Shown here: positions 7,006 to 15,686 of the stretch, piece by piece | How the letters are laid out: each line of letters starts with the position of its first letter | Position numbering within the stretch: the first letter of the stretch is position 1 | Assembly: GCA_036397975.1 (NCBI GenBank) | Contig: DASWHW010000099.1 | Coordinates: 35,088 to 99,087, forward strand | Origin: SZUA-287 sp036397975 | GTDB taxonomy: Bacteria > Bacteroidota > Ignavibacteria > UBA10030 > UBA6906 | Direction of reading: 5' to 3' | Length of the DNA stretch: 64,000 nucleotides | Program-made: the position numbers and the translations under genes | Notes under the pieces: model-generated | Seen by the model: the letters and a program-made list of their open reading frames with translations, nothing else | Told to the model about the DNA's origin: nothing | The model's database searches: none

Positions 7006-9255
7006 TCAACCAACTTTGCTTCCGATGGAATTCCAGTATATCTCGGAAACCTCCACAAGCTTCAAGTCTAGCACCCCTTCTACCATAAAAGACTCTCCGC
7101 CAACTCTACCAATGACAGCCGCCGGAACGTTCGCATCACGGGCCATCTCCAAAGTTTTGTGAACCCACATTGGATCGAGAGCCAAAATGACTCTCGACTG
7201 ATCCTCTCCAAACAGCTGTGAATCAATGCGGAAGGTTGACTCAGCCAAAGTGATAGACGCACCTATAGGATTGTCAAGATCTCCAATGCAACATTCTGCT
7301 ATTGCCACCGCAAGTCCACCGTCTGAACAATCATGAGCTGTTTTCACCAGCCCACTCTCAATCAGAGCGACAACCAGTTGATGTAGATTCCTTGCGACAT
7401 CCAATAAGAGCTTCGGAGCATCTCCTGCTACATGACCATGGATGGTCGCCAAATATTCAGACCCGCCAACATGTCCCTCTGTTTTGCCCAACAGGACAAT
7501 CAAATCCCCCTCATCTTGAAAACATGCGCTAGGGCATTTTGTGACGTCATCAACAAGGCCCAGCATGCCAATCACAGGCGTTGGGAACACCGCACCGCTA
7601 GGATTCTCGTTATAAAAACTCACGTTCCCGCCCGTGACCGGTGTTCCAAGGGCTTTGCATGCATCCCCAATTCCTCGGACAGACTCCTTGAATTGCCAAT
7701 AGATTTCGGGCTTGTACGGATTCCCAAAGTTCAGGCAATTGGTTATTGCCAAAGGAGTTCCACCCACACAAGCAACATTTCGAGCAGCCTCTGCTACGGC
7801 GATCATCCCTCCACGGTAAGGGTTGAGATAAACGTATCGACTATTACAGTCAGTTTTGATCGCCAGGCCCTTAAGCGATTTCTTCAAAAGAACTACTGCA
7901 GCGTCAGCTTGACTTAATACTACATTATTTGTTCTGACCATCCGATCATATTGCTCGTACACGAAACGCTTGCTCGCAATATTTGGAGACCCCATCAATC
8001 TCAGTAGCACTCCACCGAGATCATCGGGGATTGGAACCGAGGTCAGGTCAAATGATCTTGTCCGCTTAAGGTAGCCTGGCTCTGTGGCCTCTCTGGTATA
8101 AACGGGAGCACCACCTCCAAGGACGAGGCTCTCCCCTGGAACGTCTGCAACAATTCTTCCCCGGTACCTAACTTTGACCCTTTCCGTGTTTGTTACCGAT
8201 CCAATAATCTGGGCGTGCAGGTCCCACTTTTCGAATATGGCTGTCACTTCGTCTTCGTGCCCATTCTCGACAACAGCCAGCATTCGTTCCTGAGATTCCG
8301 ACAGCATAAGTTCGTATGCGCTCATTCCAGATTCTCGTGCCGGGACGCGATCGAGATCGATATCCATCCCGACCTTTCCACGTGCAGACATTTCCAACGT
8401 TGAACAGGTAATGCCGGCAGCCCCCATATCCTGAATACCAACGACATGCCCGGAGCGAATTGCTTCAAGAGTCGCTTCGAGCAACAGCTTCTCGGTAAAT
8501 GGGTCGCCAACTTGAACTGAAGGGCGCTTCGCCTCCGATTCCTCAGATATTTCTTCGGAGGCAAAGGTCGCACCGTGAATTCCATCTCTCCCTGTCGCCG
8601 AACCTACTATCAACACCGGATTCCCGACACCTTTCGCAACAGCACTAGCCCATTCTCCATGCTTCACCACACCGACTGCCATTGCATTGACCAATGGGTT
8701 CTCGCTATAACTCTCGTCGAAGTAAACCTCACCTGCAACAGTCGGAACACCGAAGCTATTTCCGTAATCACCAATTCCTTTTACGACTCCTTTGAAAAGG
8801 TATTTGGTTTTTGGGTCCTCTAATGTTCCGAAGCGAAGAGAATTCAGCGCAGCAATTGGGCGGGCCCCCATGGTAAAAATATCCCGCATGATTCCACCAA
8901 CACCAGTGGCTGCGCCTTGATATGGTTCTACGGCCGAAGGGTGATTATGACTCTCAATCTTAAACGCCACCGCAAGTCCATCTCCGATGTCAACCAGGCC
9001 AGCATTCTCTTCTCCTGCCTCCACCATTAGTCGACCACCGGAGCGTGGGAGGGTTTTCAACACGGCAATCGAGTTCTTGTAGCTGCAATGTTCGCTCCAC
9101 ATAACGCTGTATATTCCCAACTCCGTATACGTAGGCACTCGCCCCAACAGTTCAAGTATTTTTTCGTACTCATCCTTGCTTAGCCCTTGCTTCAGTGCCA
9201 GATCAATATCGACAGCAGGTTCTTCCTCGACGACACCGTGAGTTATCGAATTCAT
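7006..9255 (-). CDS. purL: Phosphoribosylformylglycinamidine synthase subunit PurL
   Basis: ATP-dependent amidation of FGAR to FGAM, step four of purine synthesis. At 749 residues it is the small PurL type that works with separate PurS and PurQ, neither of which is in the window. Seen: YSVMWSEHCSYKNS at about residue 50 with the active-site His, VGGIMRDIFTMGARPIA, DMGAAGITCS, and a second AIRS-like half with TGGNVSFYNE and HDCSDGGLAVA. Last gene of the yqeY-cvpA-mutS2-accC-BCCP-purL operon; its ATG overlaps the BCCP stop by four bases (ATGA). Confidence 0.97.
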   Translation of the reverse strand: MNSITHGVVEEEPAVDIDLALKQGLSKDEYEKILELLGRVPTYTELGIYSVMWSEHCSYKNSIAVLKTLPRSGGRLMVEAGEENAGLVDIGDGLAVAFKIESHNHPSAVEPYQGAATGVGGIMRDIFTMGARPIAALNSLRFGTLEDPKTKYLFKGVVKGIGDYGNSFGVPTVAGEVYFDESYSENPLVNAMAVGVVKHGEWASAVAKGVGNPVLIVGSATGRDGIHGATFASEEISEESEAKRPSVQVGDPFTEKLLLEATLEAIRSGHVVGIQDMGAAGITCSTLEMSARGKVGMDIDLDRVPARESGMSAYELMLSESQERMLAVVENGHEDEVTAIFEKWDLHAQIIGSVTNTERVKVRYRGRIVADVPGESLVLGGGAPVYTREATEPGYLKRTRSFDLTSVPIPDDLGGVLLRLMGSPNIASKRFVYEQYDRMVRTNNVVLSQADAAVVLLKKSLKGLAIKTDCNSRYVYLNPYRGGMIAVAEAARNVACVGGTPLAITNCLNFGNPYKPEIYWQFKESVRGIGDACKALGTPVTGGNVSFYNENPSGAVFPTPVIGMLGLVDDVTKCPSACFQDEGDLIVLLGKTEGHVGGSEYLATIHGHVAGDAPKLLLDVARNLHQLVVALIESGLVKTAHDCSDGGLAVAIAECCIGDLDNPIGASITLAESTFRIDSQLFGEDQSRVILALDPMWVHKTLEMARDANVPAAVIGRVGGESFMVEGVLDLKLVEVSEIYWNSIGSKVG

Positions 9256-9752
9256 GCGCTCTCCAATTCAAGTAACAGAGTTCCTTTTTCAACAGTGTTT
9301 CCTTTTTTTACGAGAATAGATTTTACCTTCCCTGCCTGAGGCGATTTGATCTCATTTTCCATCTTCATCGCTTCAAGTATGATCAAGCCCTGTCCAGCCG
9401 TAATCAAATCTCCCACGCTCACTTCGACCTTCACAACAAGCGCAGGCATTGGGGCAAAGACCTTTTCTTTGCTTCCTTTCGTGGAGGACGATCCTCCGTA
9501 TCGTTTCAGCAACGCATCTCTCTCGCTCTCAACGATTACTTCCATCAACTGTCCATCCACAATCAGGTTGACCACCGAACCATTGCGACAAAAAGCAACG
9601 CGGTACGACTTGCCATTCATTAAAAGTGACATTTCTTTTTCGGAGAGCATGGTTGAATGCACGGCTATCTTCTCGGAGCCAATGGTAAACAGACCGTCGG
9701 CCCCGACCGTCACGTCGTACCGGTGTTCACCTATGGCGCAATTGTACATCAT
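9252..9752 (-). CDS. Biotin carboxyl carrier protein of an acyl-CoA carboxylase
   Basis: Carries the biotin that shuttles CO2 between biotin carboxylase and carboxyltransferase. Seen: 166 residues, a C-terminal biotinyl domain (about 95-166) with APMPA and the biotinylation site EAMKM (Lys130), and the hydrophobic strand repeats on each side. The N-terminal 90 residues resemble the linker region of propionyl/methylcrotonyl-CoA carboxylase alpha chains rather than AccB. It starts directly after the biotin carboxylase stop, so together the two genes equal a split alpha chain. No carboxyltransferase gene is nearby. Confidence 0.9.
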   Translation of the reverse strand: MMYNCAIGEHRYDVTVGADGLFTIGSEKIAVHSTMLSEKEMSLLMNGKSYRVAFCRNGSVVNLIVDGQLMEVIVESERDALLKRYGGSSSTKGSKEKVFAPMPALVVKVEVSVGDLITAGQGLIILEAMKMENEIKSPQAGKVKSILVKKGNTVEKGTLLLELESA

Positions 9753-11252
9753 TCACGCATCTCGCAGCAAATCCTTACGTTGGTTCTTCCATTCATTCCA
9801 ATTCGATCGCAAACCGTTCTCGTGTTGTTTGCTTCCGTTGGCTGTCATTACGGCGACAATCGCGGCAGTGCGCATAACTTCTTCGTCGGGAAGAGAGAGA
9901 GAATCTGAAGTAAAATGTTTTTGGAGGAAATGAGTGTCAATAGTTCCTGCGCAAAAATCACGGTGCGTTAACACGAATTCACACAAGGGAATATTCGTCT
10001 TCACACCCAGTATTTCAAATTCCCTGAGCGCACGCAACATGCGGCCCAGCATTTCCTCGCGCGTCTGACCCCATGCAATAAGTTTGGCGATCATGGGATC
10101 GTAGAATACAGAAACCTCTCCCCCCTCATCAATTCCCCTATCTTCGCGAATTCCGATCCCGCCTGCGGGTTTCAGGTGAACAATCTTGCCGGTGCTGGGG
10201 AGAAAATCATCTGCAGGATCTTCTGCACTGATACGGCATTCCAACGCATGGCCTCTGAATGTAATATCGTCCTGCGAAAAGCTGAGGGGATTCCCCGATG
10301 CGATTGAAATCTGTTGGGCAACGAGATCAATTCCGGTTCTTAGTTCCGTAATAGGATGTTCCACTTGAAGCCGGGTATTCATTTCAAGAAAGTAAAAGTT
10401 CCTTTTCGAATCCATGAGAAACTCGATGGTCCCAGCATTCTCATAAGCACATGCCCTTGCTGCACCCGTAGCCATCTTTCCCATTTTCTTTCGAAGGTCT
10501 TCGTCCAGAAACACTGAAGGGGACTCTTCGATGATTTTCTGATGCCTCCGTTGAATTGTGCACTCCCGTTCTCCCAAGTGGACAACAGAGCCCTGCTTAT
10601 CGGCCAGGATCTGAAACTCGACATGACGAGGACTATCAAGATACTTCTCCACGTAAATACGATCATCCCCGAAGCTGGCGGCCGCTTCAGATTGAGCTGT
10701 GGCGAACGCGGGCGCAAGTTCCACATCTGAGCGCACAACGCGCATGCCCTTTCCCCCACCCCCGGCCGCGGCCTTAATCAACACAGGATAGTCATTGGTC
10801 TCAATGAACGCTTTCACATCACCAATGGACTTTATTGCAGGAGTTCCCGGGACGACGGGAACGTTCGCTTTTTGCATTAACTTTCGCGCTTCGGTTTTGT
10901 CCCCCATTGCACGCATCGACTCAGGACGAGGCCCAATGAAGATGATGCCTGCCTCAGTAACACGTTCTGCAAAATCAGGATTTTCTGAAAGGAACCCGTA
11001 TCCCGGGTGAATCGCGTCCGCCTCGGAAACCTTCGCCACTTCAAGAATCTTTTCCATGCGAAGGTAGCTCTCGCGCGAAGGGCCCGGTCCGAGCAGGAAC
11101 GCTTCATTCGACATTTGAACGTGTGGAGAAATCGTATCCACGGCGGAATAGACTGCAACAGTCTTGATGCCCAACTCGCGGCAGGTTCGGATTATTCGAA
11201 CCGCAATCTCCCCCCGGTTTGCAATGAGTATTTTTGAGATCTTCTTTTTCAT
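9753..11252 (-). CDS. Biotin carboxylase subunit of an acyl-CoA carboxylase
   Basis: ATP-dependent carboxylation of biotin. 499 residues with the three biotin-carboxylase subdomains in order: N-terminal KILIANRGEIAVRIIRTCRELG, the ATP-grasp lid KAAAGGGGKGMRVV at about residue 157, the catalytic region EMNTRLQVEHPITE near 290, and C-terminal ECRISAEDP. It is about 50 residues longer than AccC, like the head of propionyl- or methylcrotonyl-CoA carboxylase alpha chains. Its stop is followed at once by the carrier protein ATG. Substrate (acetyl-, propionyl- or other acyl-CoA) depends on an unseen carboxyltransferase. Confidence 0.93.
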   Translation of the reverse strand: MKKKISKILIANRGEIAVRIIRTCRELGIKTVAVYSAVDTISPHVQMSNEAFLLGPGPSRESYLRMEKILEVAKVSEADAIHPGYGFLSENPDFAERVTEAGIIFIGPRPESMRAMGDKTEARKLMQKANVPVVPGTPAIKSIGDVKAFIETNDYPVLIKAAAGGGGKGMRVVRSDVELAPAFATAQSEAAASFGDDRIYVEKYLDSPRHVEFQILADKQGSVVHLGERECTIQRRHQKIIEESPSVFLDEDLRKKMGKMATGAARACAYENAGTIEFLMDSKRNFYFLEMNTRLQVEHPITELRTGIDLVAQQISIASGNPLSFSQDDITFRGHALECRISAEDPADDFLPSTGKIVHLKPAGGIGIREDRGIDEGGEVSVFYDPMIAKLIAWGQTREEMLGRMLRALREFEILGVKTNIPLCEFVLTHRDFCAGTIDTHFLQKHFTSDSLSLPDEEVMRTAAIVAVMTANGSKQHENGLRSNWNEWKNQRKDLLRDA

Positions 11253-11258
11253 CAGTAT

Positions 11259-13616
11259 TTAGTCAGCAAGGTCAACGATCGTCACGCCCATCCCACCTTC
11301 ATTCCAATCACCAAGACGGAACGATCGAACCCTTGGATGAGATGAAAGGAAGTCGCCCACCTTTTTCCTCAGCGCCCCTGTTCCCTTCCCATGGATGATA
11401 TCGACTCTGTTTAACCCTGACAGTATTGCACTGTCAATAAATTTATCTACTTGAGAGAGCGCCTCAGCGCCTGTCATCCCGCGCAGATCAAGCTCTTGCT
11501 GAACATCGTCGGGCTTCTCAATCGAGCTCACGTTCACACGGGACCTTGCACGCTTGTCGCCCTTCGCTGGCACCAGTTGCGATAGAGGTACTCTTATCTT
11601 GAGAGCTCCAAATACGACTGTGGCCGTTTCCTTATCGATTGAAATAATCTCTCCCATCTCCGACCCCTCATCGAGAACAACGAGTGATCCCTCATGAAGT
11701 AAGGCGCCGTTCCCTTCGGCCACTGGTACAGCCCGCACCGTTTCCTCTTCCCTGTCGATCTCCTTTCGCAGGGAATCAAGAATGGCTCCTGACGTCTTTA
11801 TGGAGTCACGTGATGCCTCCTGCTCGCGAATCTCCTTAATCGCCTGTTCAATAAGAGCGTTGGCTTTGTCCACTAAAACCTTGGCCTCTGAAACGGCAGC
11901 CCTCTTTAACTCTCTCAGTTCCTTTGACTGATTCTTTAGTTTTGACTCATACTCTGACTTGAGAGTTCGTAACCCCGATTCATTCTCACGAGCCTCCCTT
12001 AGTTTTTCCTCGTATTGTTGAACCGATGATTCAAGCTTTGTCAGGAGTTCATCCAATTTTACCCGGCCAGGGCCAAGTAGCGCACGTGCGCGTCCAAGTA
12101 GCTCGGGGGAAAGACCCAGCCTCTCAGCCATTTCCAGCGCAAAGCTGCTACCCGGGATTCCCGACCGGAACCTATAGGTTGGCGCAAGGGTAGAGTGATC
12201 AAATTCCATTGCACCATTTTCAATGCCTTCAGTTTCATGAGCAAAGAGTTTCAACATTCCGTGATGTGTTGTTGCAATTGTGAGAGTCCTTCGCTTCGTT
12301 AGTAATTCGAGGAAGGATGCTGCAATTGAACTTCCCTCTGCCGGGTCTGTCCCCGATCCAATTTCATCTATCAACACCAGGCTATGCTCGTCAGCGTTCC
12401 GGGAGATTTCTTTGAGGTTCTTCAAATGCGAACTGAACGTACTCAAGTCATTCTCGACTGATTGGTCATCGCCAATATCGACAAAAACCTTACGAAATGC
12501 CCTTACGGAAGCTTCGCTGGCTGGAATATGGAGACCTGATTGTATCATCAGGACGAGCAGCCCCACGCATTTCATCGCAACGCTTTTTCCACCGGCATTC
12601 GGCCCGCTGATCACAAGCGTAGAGTACTCATCTCCGAGGGTGAGATCAAGGGGGACGGTGCCGGCGTACCCATGCGCCTGAAGGAGCAATGGGTGTCGCG
12701 CCCCCTTGAAAACGAGCTGGCCATCCGCGGTAACGGTTGCAGCTCGACCCACAACTTCGATCGAATGCTTTCCTTTTGCCTGCAAGGCATCGAGATGTGC
12801 AAGTATCTCCAGATTTACCTGCAACCATTGACGCGCTTCCCCTATTTGAACCGTGATTTCTTTGAGAAGTCGTGTAATCTCCCGTTGTTCCTGAAACTGC
12901 AGACTACGAATCTCGTTATTAAGATCGAGCGTCTCTGTCGGCTCGATAAACACCGTTGCCCCGCTTGCGGACGCACTGTGAATGAATCCGGATACTTGAT
13001 TCTTATGTTCTACCTTGACCGGAAGAACCATCCGACCTTCCCGGGTTGTTATGATCTCCTCCTGACTGAAACCTGCGTCGGAAACGCGACGAAGGATATC
13101 ACCGAGCTTCTTGCGAAGAGATTCATACTTCTCCGCAATGGAACGTCGAATCGTCTGGAGTTCCTTGGAGGCGGTTACTTTCACTTCACCACTCTCGTCA
13201 ACCGTCTTCTCAATATTGAATTCAAGAACTTTGTCCACCTCAATAGTCTCGGCGATTTCCCAGACCAAAGGGGATTGCTCTTTGTGTTTTTGGAGGAATG
13301 ATCGAATCAGGCGACTAGCGTTGAGGGTCGAACCCACGTGCAAGATTTCGGTTCCTGAAAGAAGAGCGCCATCCACAGAGGATTTTTGAAGGATAGCTGC
13401 GATGGGAAAGATGCCGTCAATTGGAATCTCCGACTCACTCTCCAGCAAGGACTTCATCTCAGAGACGGTGGATAATTCCTTAGTGATAATCTCGGGAGAG
13501 GTTTGAACCTGAATATTTTTGAGGAACCGAGCACCGGGTTCTGATCTGGTGTATCGCACGATGCGCCGGAGAACTCTATCAAACTCAAGTTTCGCCAGGG
13601 CATTCGCAAAGGGCAT
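11259..13616 (-). CDS. mutS2: MutS2-type endonuclease/ATPase with Smr domain
   Basis: MutS2 suppresses homologous recombination or acts on collided ribosomes in different bacteria. 785 residues, normal length. Seen: Walker A ISGPNAGGKSVAMK at about residue 338, Walker B LVLIDEIGSGTDPAEG, a long charged coiled coil at about 510-640, and a C-terminal Smr domain beginning LDLRGMTGAEA with the HGKGTGALR motif, which is the nuclease site. The LDLR and HGKG residues are intact. Its ATG overlaps the cvpA stop by one base (TGATG). Confidence 0.95.
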   Translation of the reverse strand: MPFANALAKLEFDRVLRRIVRYTRSEPGARFLKNIQVQTSPEIITKELSTVSEMKSLLESESEIPIDGIFPIAAILQKSSVDGALLSGTEILHVGSTLNASRLIRSFLQKHKEQSPLVWEIAETIEVDKVLEFNIEKTVDESGEVKVTASKELQTIRRSIAEKYESLRKKLGDILRRVSDAGFSQEEIITTREGRMVLPVKVEHKNQVSGFIHSASASGATVFIEPTETLDLNNEIRSLQFQEQREITRLLKEITVQIGEARQWLQVNLEILAHLDALQAKGKHSIEVVGRAATVTADGQLVFKGARHPLLLQAHGYAGTVPLDLTLGDEYSTLVISGPNAGGKSVAMKCVGLLVLMIQSGLHIPASEASVRAFRKVFVDIGDDQSVENDLSTFSSHLKNLKEISRNADEHSLVLIDEIGSGTDPAEGSSIAASFLELLTKRRTLTIATTHHGMLKLFAHETEGIENGAMEFDHSTLAPTYRFRSGIPGSSFALEMAERLGLSPELLGRARALLGPGRVKLDELLTKLESSVQQYEEKLREARENESGLRTLKSEYESKLKNQSKELRELKRAAVSEAKVLVDKANALIEQAIKEIREQEASRDSIKTSGAILDSLRKEIDREEETVRAVPVAEGNGALLHEGSLVVLDEGSEMGEIISIDKETATVVFGALKIRVPLSQLVPAKGDKRARSRVNVSSIEKPDDVQQELDLRGMTGAEALSQVDKFIDSAILSGLNRVDIIHGKGTGALRKKVGDFLSSHPRVRSFRLGDWNEGGMGVTIVDLAD

Positions 13617-14170
13617 CAGAGATTCTCTTTGACGGTCCGTGCCCGTACCTTGAGCGATGATTCATCAAAAACACGTGCCAGTTCCAGGCGAAGTTCTTTG
13701 CCGCCAGGAACCAGAGGCTCAATCGTCACAAATGTTGACTGAGCCAATCCGGCAAGGGGGCCATAGAGGATCGATTCGTCGCGCGATTCCTGGTCAGGAG
13801 TACCATAGGCACGAAACAAGATCATGCAGATGCTGATGATAAGTGCTCCTTCGAACAACCCAAAAAGGCCACCAAAAAAATGGCTGGATTCACTCGAGGG
13901 ACCGATAGATTCGAACTTACGGTAAAGAAGAATTCCAGGAATGATTGTTGCGCCGAGAATAATGAACATGGCTATGGCATATCCCTGCTGATCCGACAAG
14001 ACAAACTCATCAAAAAACCATTCTCCTATTGGTTGAGCGAATTGAGCGATCGCGATAATTGTTGTGAGTGCCAGAAGAAGATTGAACACTTTCCGTCGCA
14101 GTCCGGCTCGGTATCCAAGAGCTGTTGCAATGAACAATCCTGACAACAAGAAGACATCGAGAAGAATCAT
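13616..14170 (-). CDS. CvpA-family membrane protein
   Basis: CvpA-like proteins are small inner-membrane proteins linked to colicin V secretion, purine metabolism and envelope stability in other bacteria; exact role unclear. Seen: 184 residues with four hydrophobic segments (roughly 4-20, 28-47, 62-82, 97-120), an early GYRAGLRRKVF loop typical of the family, and a polar C-terminal tail of about 60 residues. It overlaps yqeY by four bases (ATGA) and mutS2 by one. The cvpA-mutS2 pairing is common in bacteria. Confidence 0.85.
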   Translation of the reverse strand: MILLDVFLLSGLFIATALGYRAGLRRKVFNLLLALTTIIAIAQFAQPIGEWFFDEFVLSDQQGYAIAMFIILGATIIPGILLYRKFESIGPSSESSHFFGGLFGLFEGALIISICMILFRAYGTPDQESRDESILYGPLAGLAQSTFVTIEPLVPGGKELRLELARVFDESSLKVRARTVKENL

Positions 14171-14631
14171 TGGTTCCCCCCGAGGAGCTCCTTGACAATT
14201 TCCTGAATAACCCGGCCGTCAGCCTTCCCTTTAAGCTCTTTCATGACCACTGGCATCACTTTGCCAAAGTCTTTTTGCCCCTCCGCCCCAGCAGACGCAA
14301 TCACTCCGCGGACGTGCGCCTTCACATCGTCACCTGACATTTGCTCTGGGAGATACTCCTGGATGATCTGAAGCTCAGATCGCTCCTGCTGGGCAAGATC
14401 CTCCCTCCCTCCTTTCTCAAACTGCTCTATTGACTCCCTCCGTTTTTTTGCAGCAGTGGAGACAGCAGCCAATTCATCCTCGGGTTTCAGTCCTTTGAAA
14501 TCCGGTCCGCGCTTTTCAATTTCTTTCTCCATCAGAACCGCACGCAGTGAACGAAGTGTTTCAAGCCGAAGTTTGTCCCCGCTCTTCATGGCGAGTTTCA
14601 GGTCACTACTGATTTTGTCTTTGAGAGTCAT
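14167..14631 (-). CDS. yqeY: GatB/YqeY domain protein
   Basis: YqeY resembles the C-terminal tRNA-binding helical domain of the GatB amidotransferase subunit; cellular role unsettled. Seen: 154 residues from MTLKDKISSDLKLAMKSGD, then LRLETLRSLRAVL, EYLPEQMS and DFGKVMPVVMKELKGKADGR, all family motifs. The frame is open to a GTG at 14694, but family members begin MSLKxKI, so the ATG at 14631 is chosen. First gene of the six-gene operon; the candidate promoter is about 125 bases upstream. Confidence 0.9.
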   Translation of the reverse strand: MTLKDKISSDLKLAMKSGDKLRLETLRSLRAVLMEKEIEKRGPDFKGLKPEDELAAVSTAAKKRRESIEQFEKGGREDLAQQERSELQIIQEYLPEQMSGDDVKAHVRGVIASAGAEGQKDFGKVMPVVMKELKGKADGRVIQEIVKELLGGNQ

Positions 14632-14757
14632 TCTCTTATCGTATGTCCAATCATAGGCTTTGTGCCAATCGCAGAACCTCAAAAGAGCGGGCACATGGTG
14701 ACGTGGAATTGTTTCAGGGGAGAGGTTGGTCAGTAGACTGTCGTGCTATCCACTAAA

Positions 14758-14786
14758 AAATTACCCTTTTTTCGCCAAAAAGTCAA
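14758..14786 (-). promoter_or_regulatory. Candidate promoter of the yqeY-purL operon
   Basis: On the minus strand TTGACT (14786-14781), 17 bases, TAATTT (14763-14758). This leaves a leader of about 120 bases before yqeY in which I see no clear structure. Confidence 0.55.
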
Positions 14787-14854
14787 TATCTGCAAGACCC
14801 AGTCTCCTCTCTGGGAGGACGGGCGCACGATGACGAGCTTTGGAATGTCTTATA

Positions 14855-15553
14855 TCAACCAACGGTAATGATCTGTCCGTTGACCGACCTAGAATCATCG
14901 GAGCAGAGAAAACTAATCCAGTTGGCAATCTCTGCAGGAGAAACCCATTGACGCTGGTCTGCCTTCGGCATCGCGCTTCGATTGGCCTCTGTCGCAATTG
15001 TCCCAGGAGCTATGACGTTTGCGGTGATGCGAGTCCCCTTTACCTCCTCCGCAATGGTTCTCGTCAGTGTCATTACGGACGCTTTTGACATTGCATAGGC
15101 ACCTGCATTTCCCATAGGTGAAAGTCCTGCCTTTGCCCCTATGGTAACAATTCTACCAAAATTATTTCTTTTCATGACTGGCAAAACCGCGCGGCATACG
15201 TGGAGAGTGCTTAGAACATTTGACATATACATTTCCTCCCACATACTTATTTCCGTATCCTCAATCGTTTTTCCCCCCTTGAACGATCCAGCAAGACATA
15301 CTGCCGCATGGATATTTCCCCATCGCGTGATACCAACGTTTACAAGCTCTTCCACATCAGATTGTTTTGTAAGCTCCGTTTTCTGAAAAAGGACCTTGTC
15401 ACTCGCGGAAGAAACCAGTTCGGATAGCATACTCATGGATTTATCGGATCTATACGGGATCAACAGGATCGATCCATCCTCCGCTATCTTTTTTGCAACA
15501 GCACTTCCGAGCGCACCTGTCGCTCCGGTCACCAGAAAAACTCTATTGTCCAT
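14855..15553 (-). CDS. Short-chain dehydrogenase/reductase
   Basis: NAD(P)-dependent oxidoreductase of the classical SDR family, substrate unknown. Seen: 232 residues, nucleotide-binding TGATGALG near residue 9, the catalytic YxxxK in AYAMSKAS around residue 152 with the preceding serine/threonine region IVTIGAKAGLSP, and the C-terminal SVNGQIITVG. The usual end is NGQxxxVDGG, so this one stops two residues early, which is unlikely to matter. A GGAGG Shine-Dalgarno precedes the ATG. Transcribed alone from a strong promoter, back to back with the TolB-like gene. Confidence 0.9.
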   Translation of the reverse strand: MDNRVFLVTGATGALGSAVAKKIAEDGSILLIPYRSDKSMSMLSELVSSASDKVLFQKTELTKQSDVEELVNVGITRWGNIHAAVCLAGSFKGGKTIEDTEISMWEEMYMSNVLSTLHVCRAVLPVMKRNNFGRIVTIGAKAGLSPMGNAGAYAMSKASVMTLTRTIAEEVKGTRITANVIAPGTIATEANRSAMPKADQRQWVSPAEIANWISFLCSDDSRSVNGQIITVG

Positions 15554-15581
15554 TCACGCCTCCACAAGTTTCATACTTCTG

Positions 15582-15610
15582 AATATATCCTACACACGTA
15601 CGAATGTCAA
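15582..15610 (-). promoter_or_regulatory. Promoter of the SDR gene
   Basis: Minus strand TTGACA (15610-15605), 17 bases, TATATT (15587-15582); consensus -35 box and spacing. The ATG is 28 bases downstream of the -10 box. Confidence 0.75.
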
Positions 15611-15616
15611 TGGATA

Positions 15617-15645
15617 TTGCTTTTCGGGCTTCAGGTAGCTACATT
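15617..15645 (+). promoter_or_regulatory. Candidate promoter of the TolB-like/M28 gene pair
   Basis: TTGCTT (15617-15622), 17 bases, TACATT (15640-15645). Only six bases separate it from the -35 box of the divergent SDR promoter. The ATG is 41 bases past the -10 box. Confidence 0.6.
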
Positions 15646-15686
15646 CAATCCACTCCAAAATCACAAAAACACAGGCTCTGGCAATA

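Noticed and set aside
9346..9933. Long plus-strand frames opposite the BCCP and biotin carboxylase genes
   Set aside because: They are mirror frames of well-supported minus-strand genes and have no family features or start signals.
7006..14631. Frameshifts or pseudogenes in the purL operon
   Set aside because: All six frames are complete with intact motifs and normal lengths.
14632..14694. Longer GTG start of yqeY
   Set aside because: Family members start MSLKxKI, matching the ATG at 14631; the extension resembles no family sequence.
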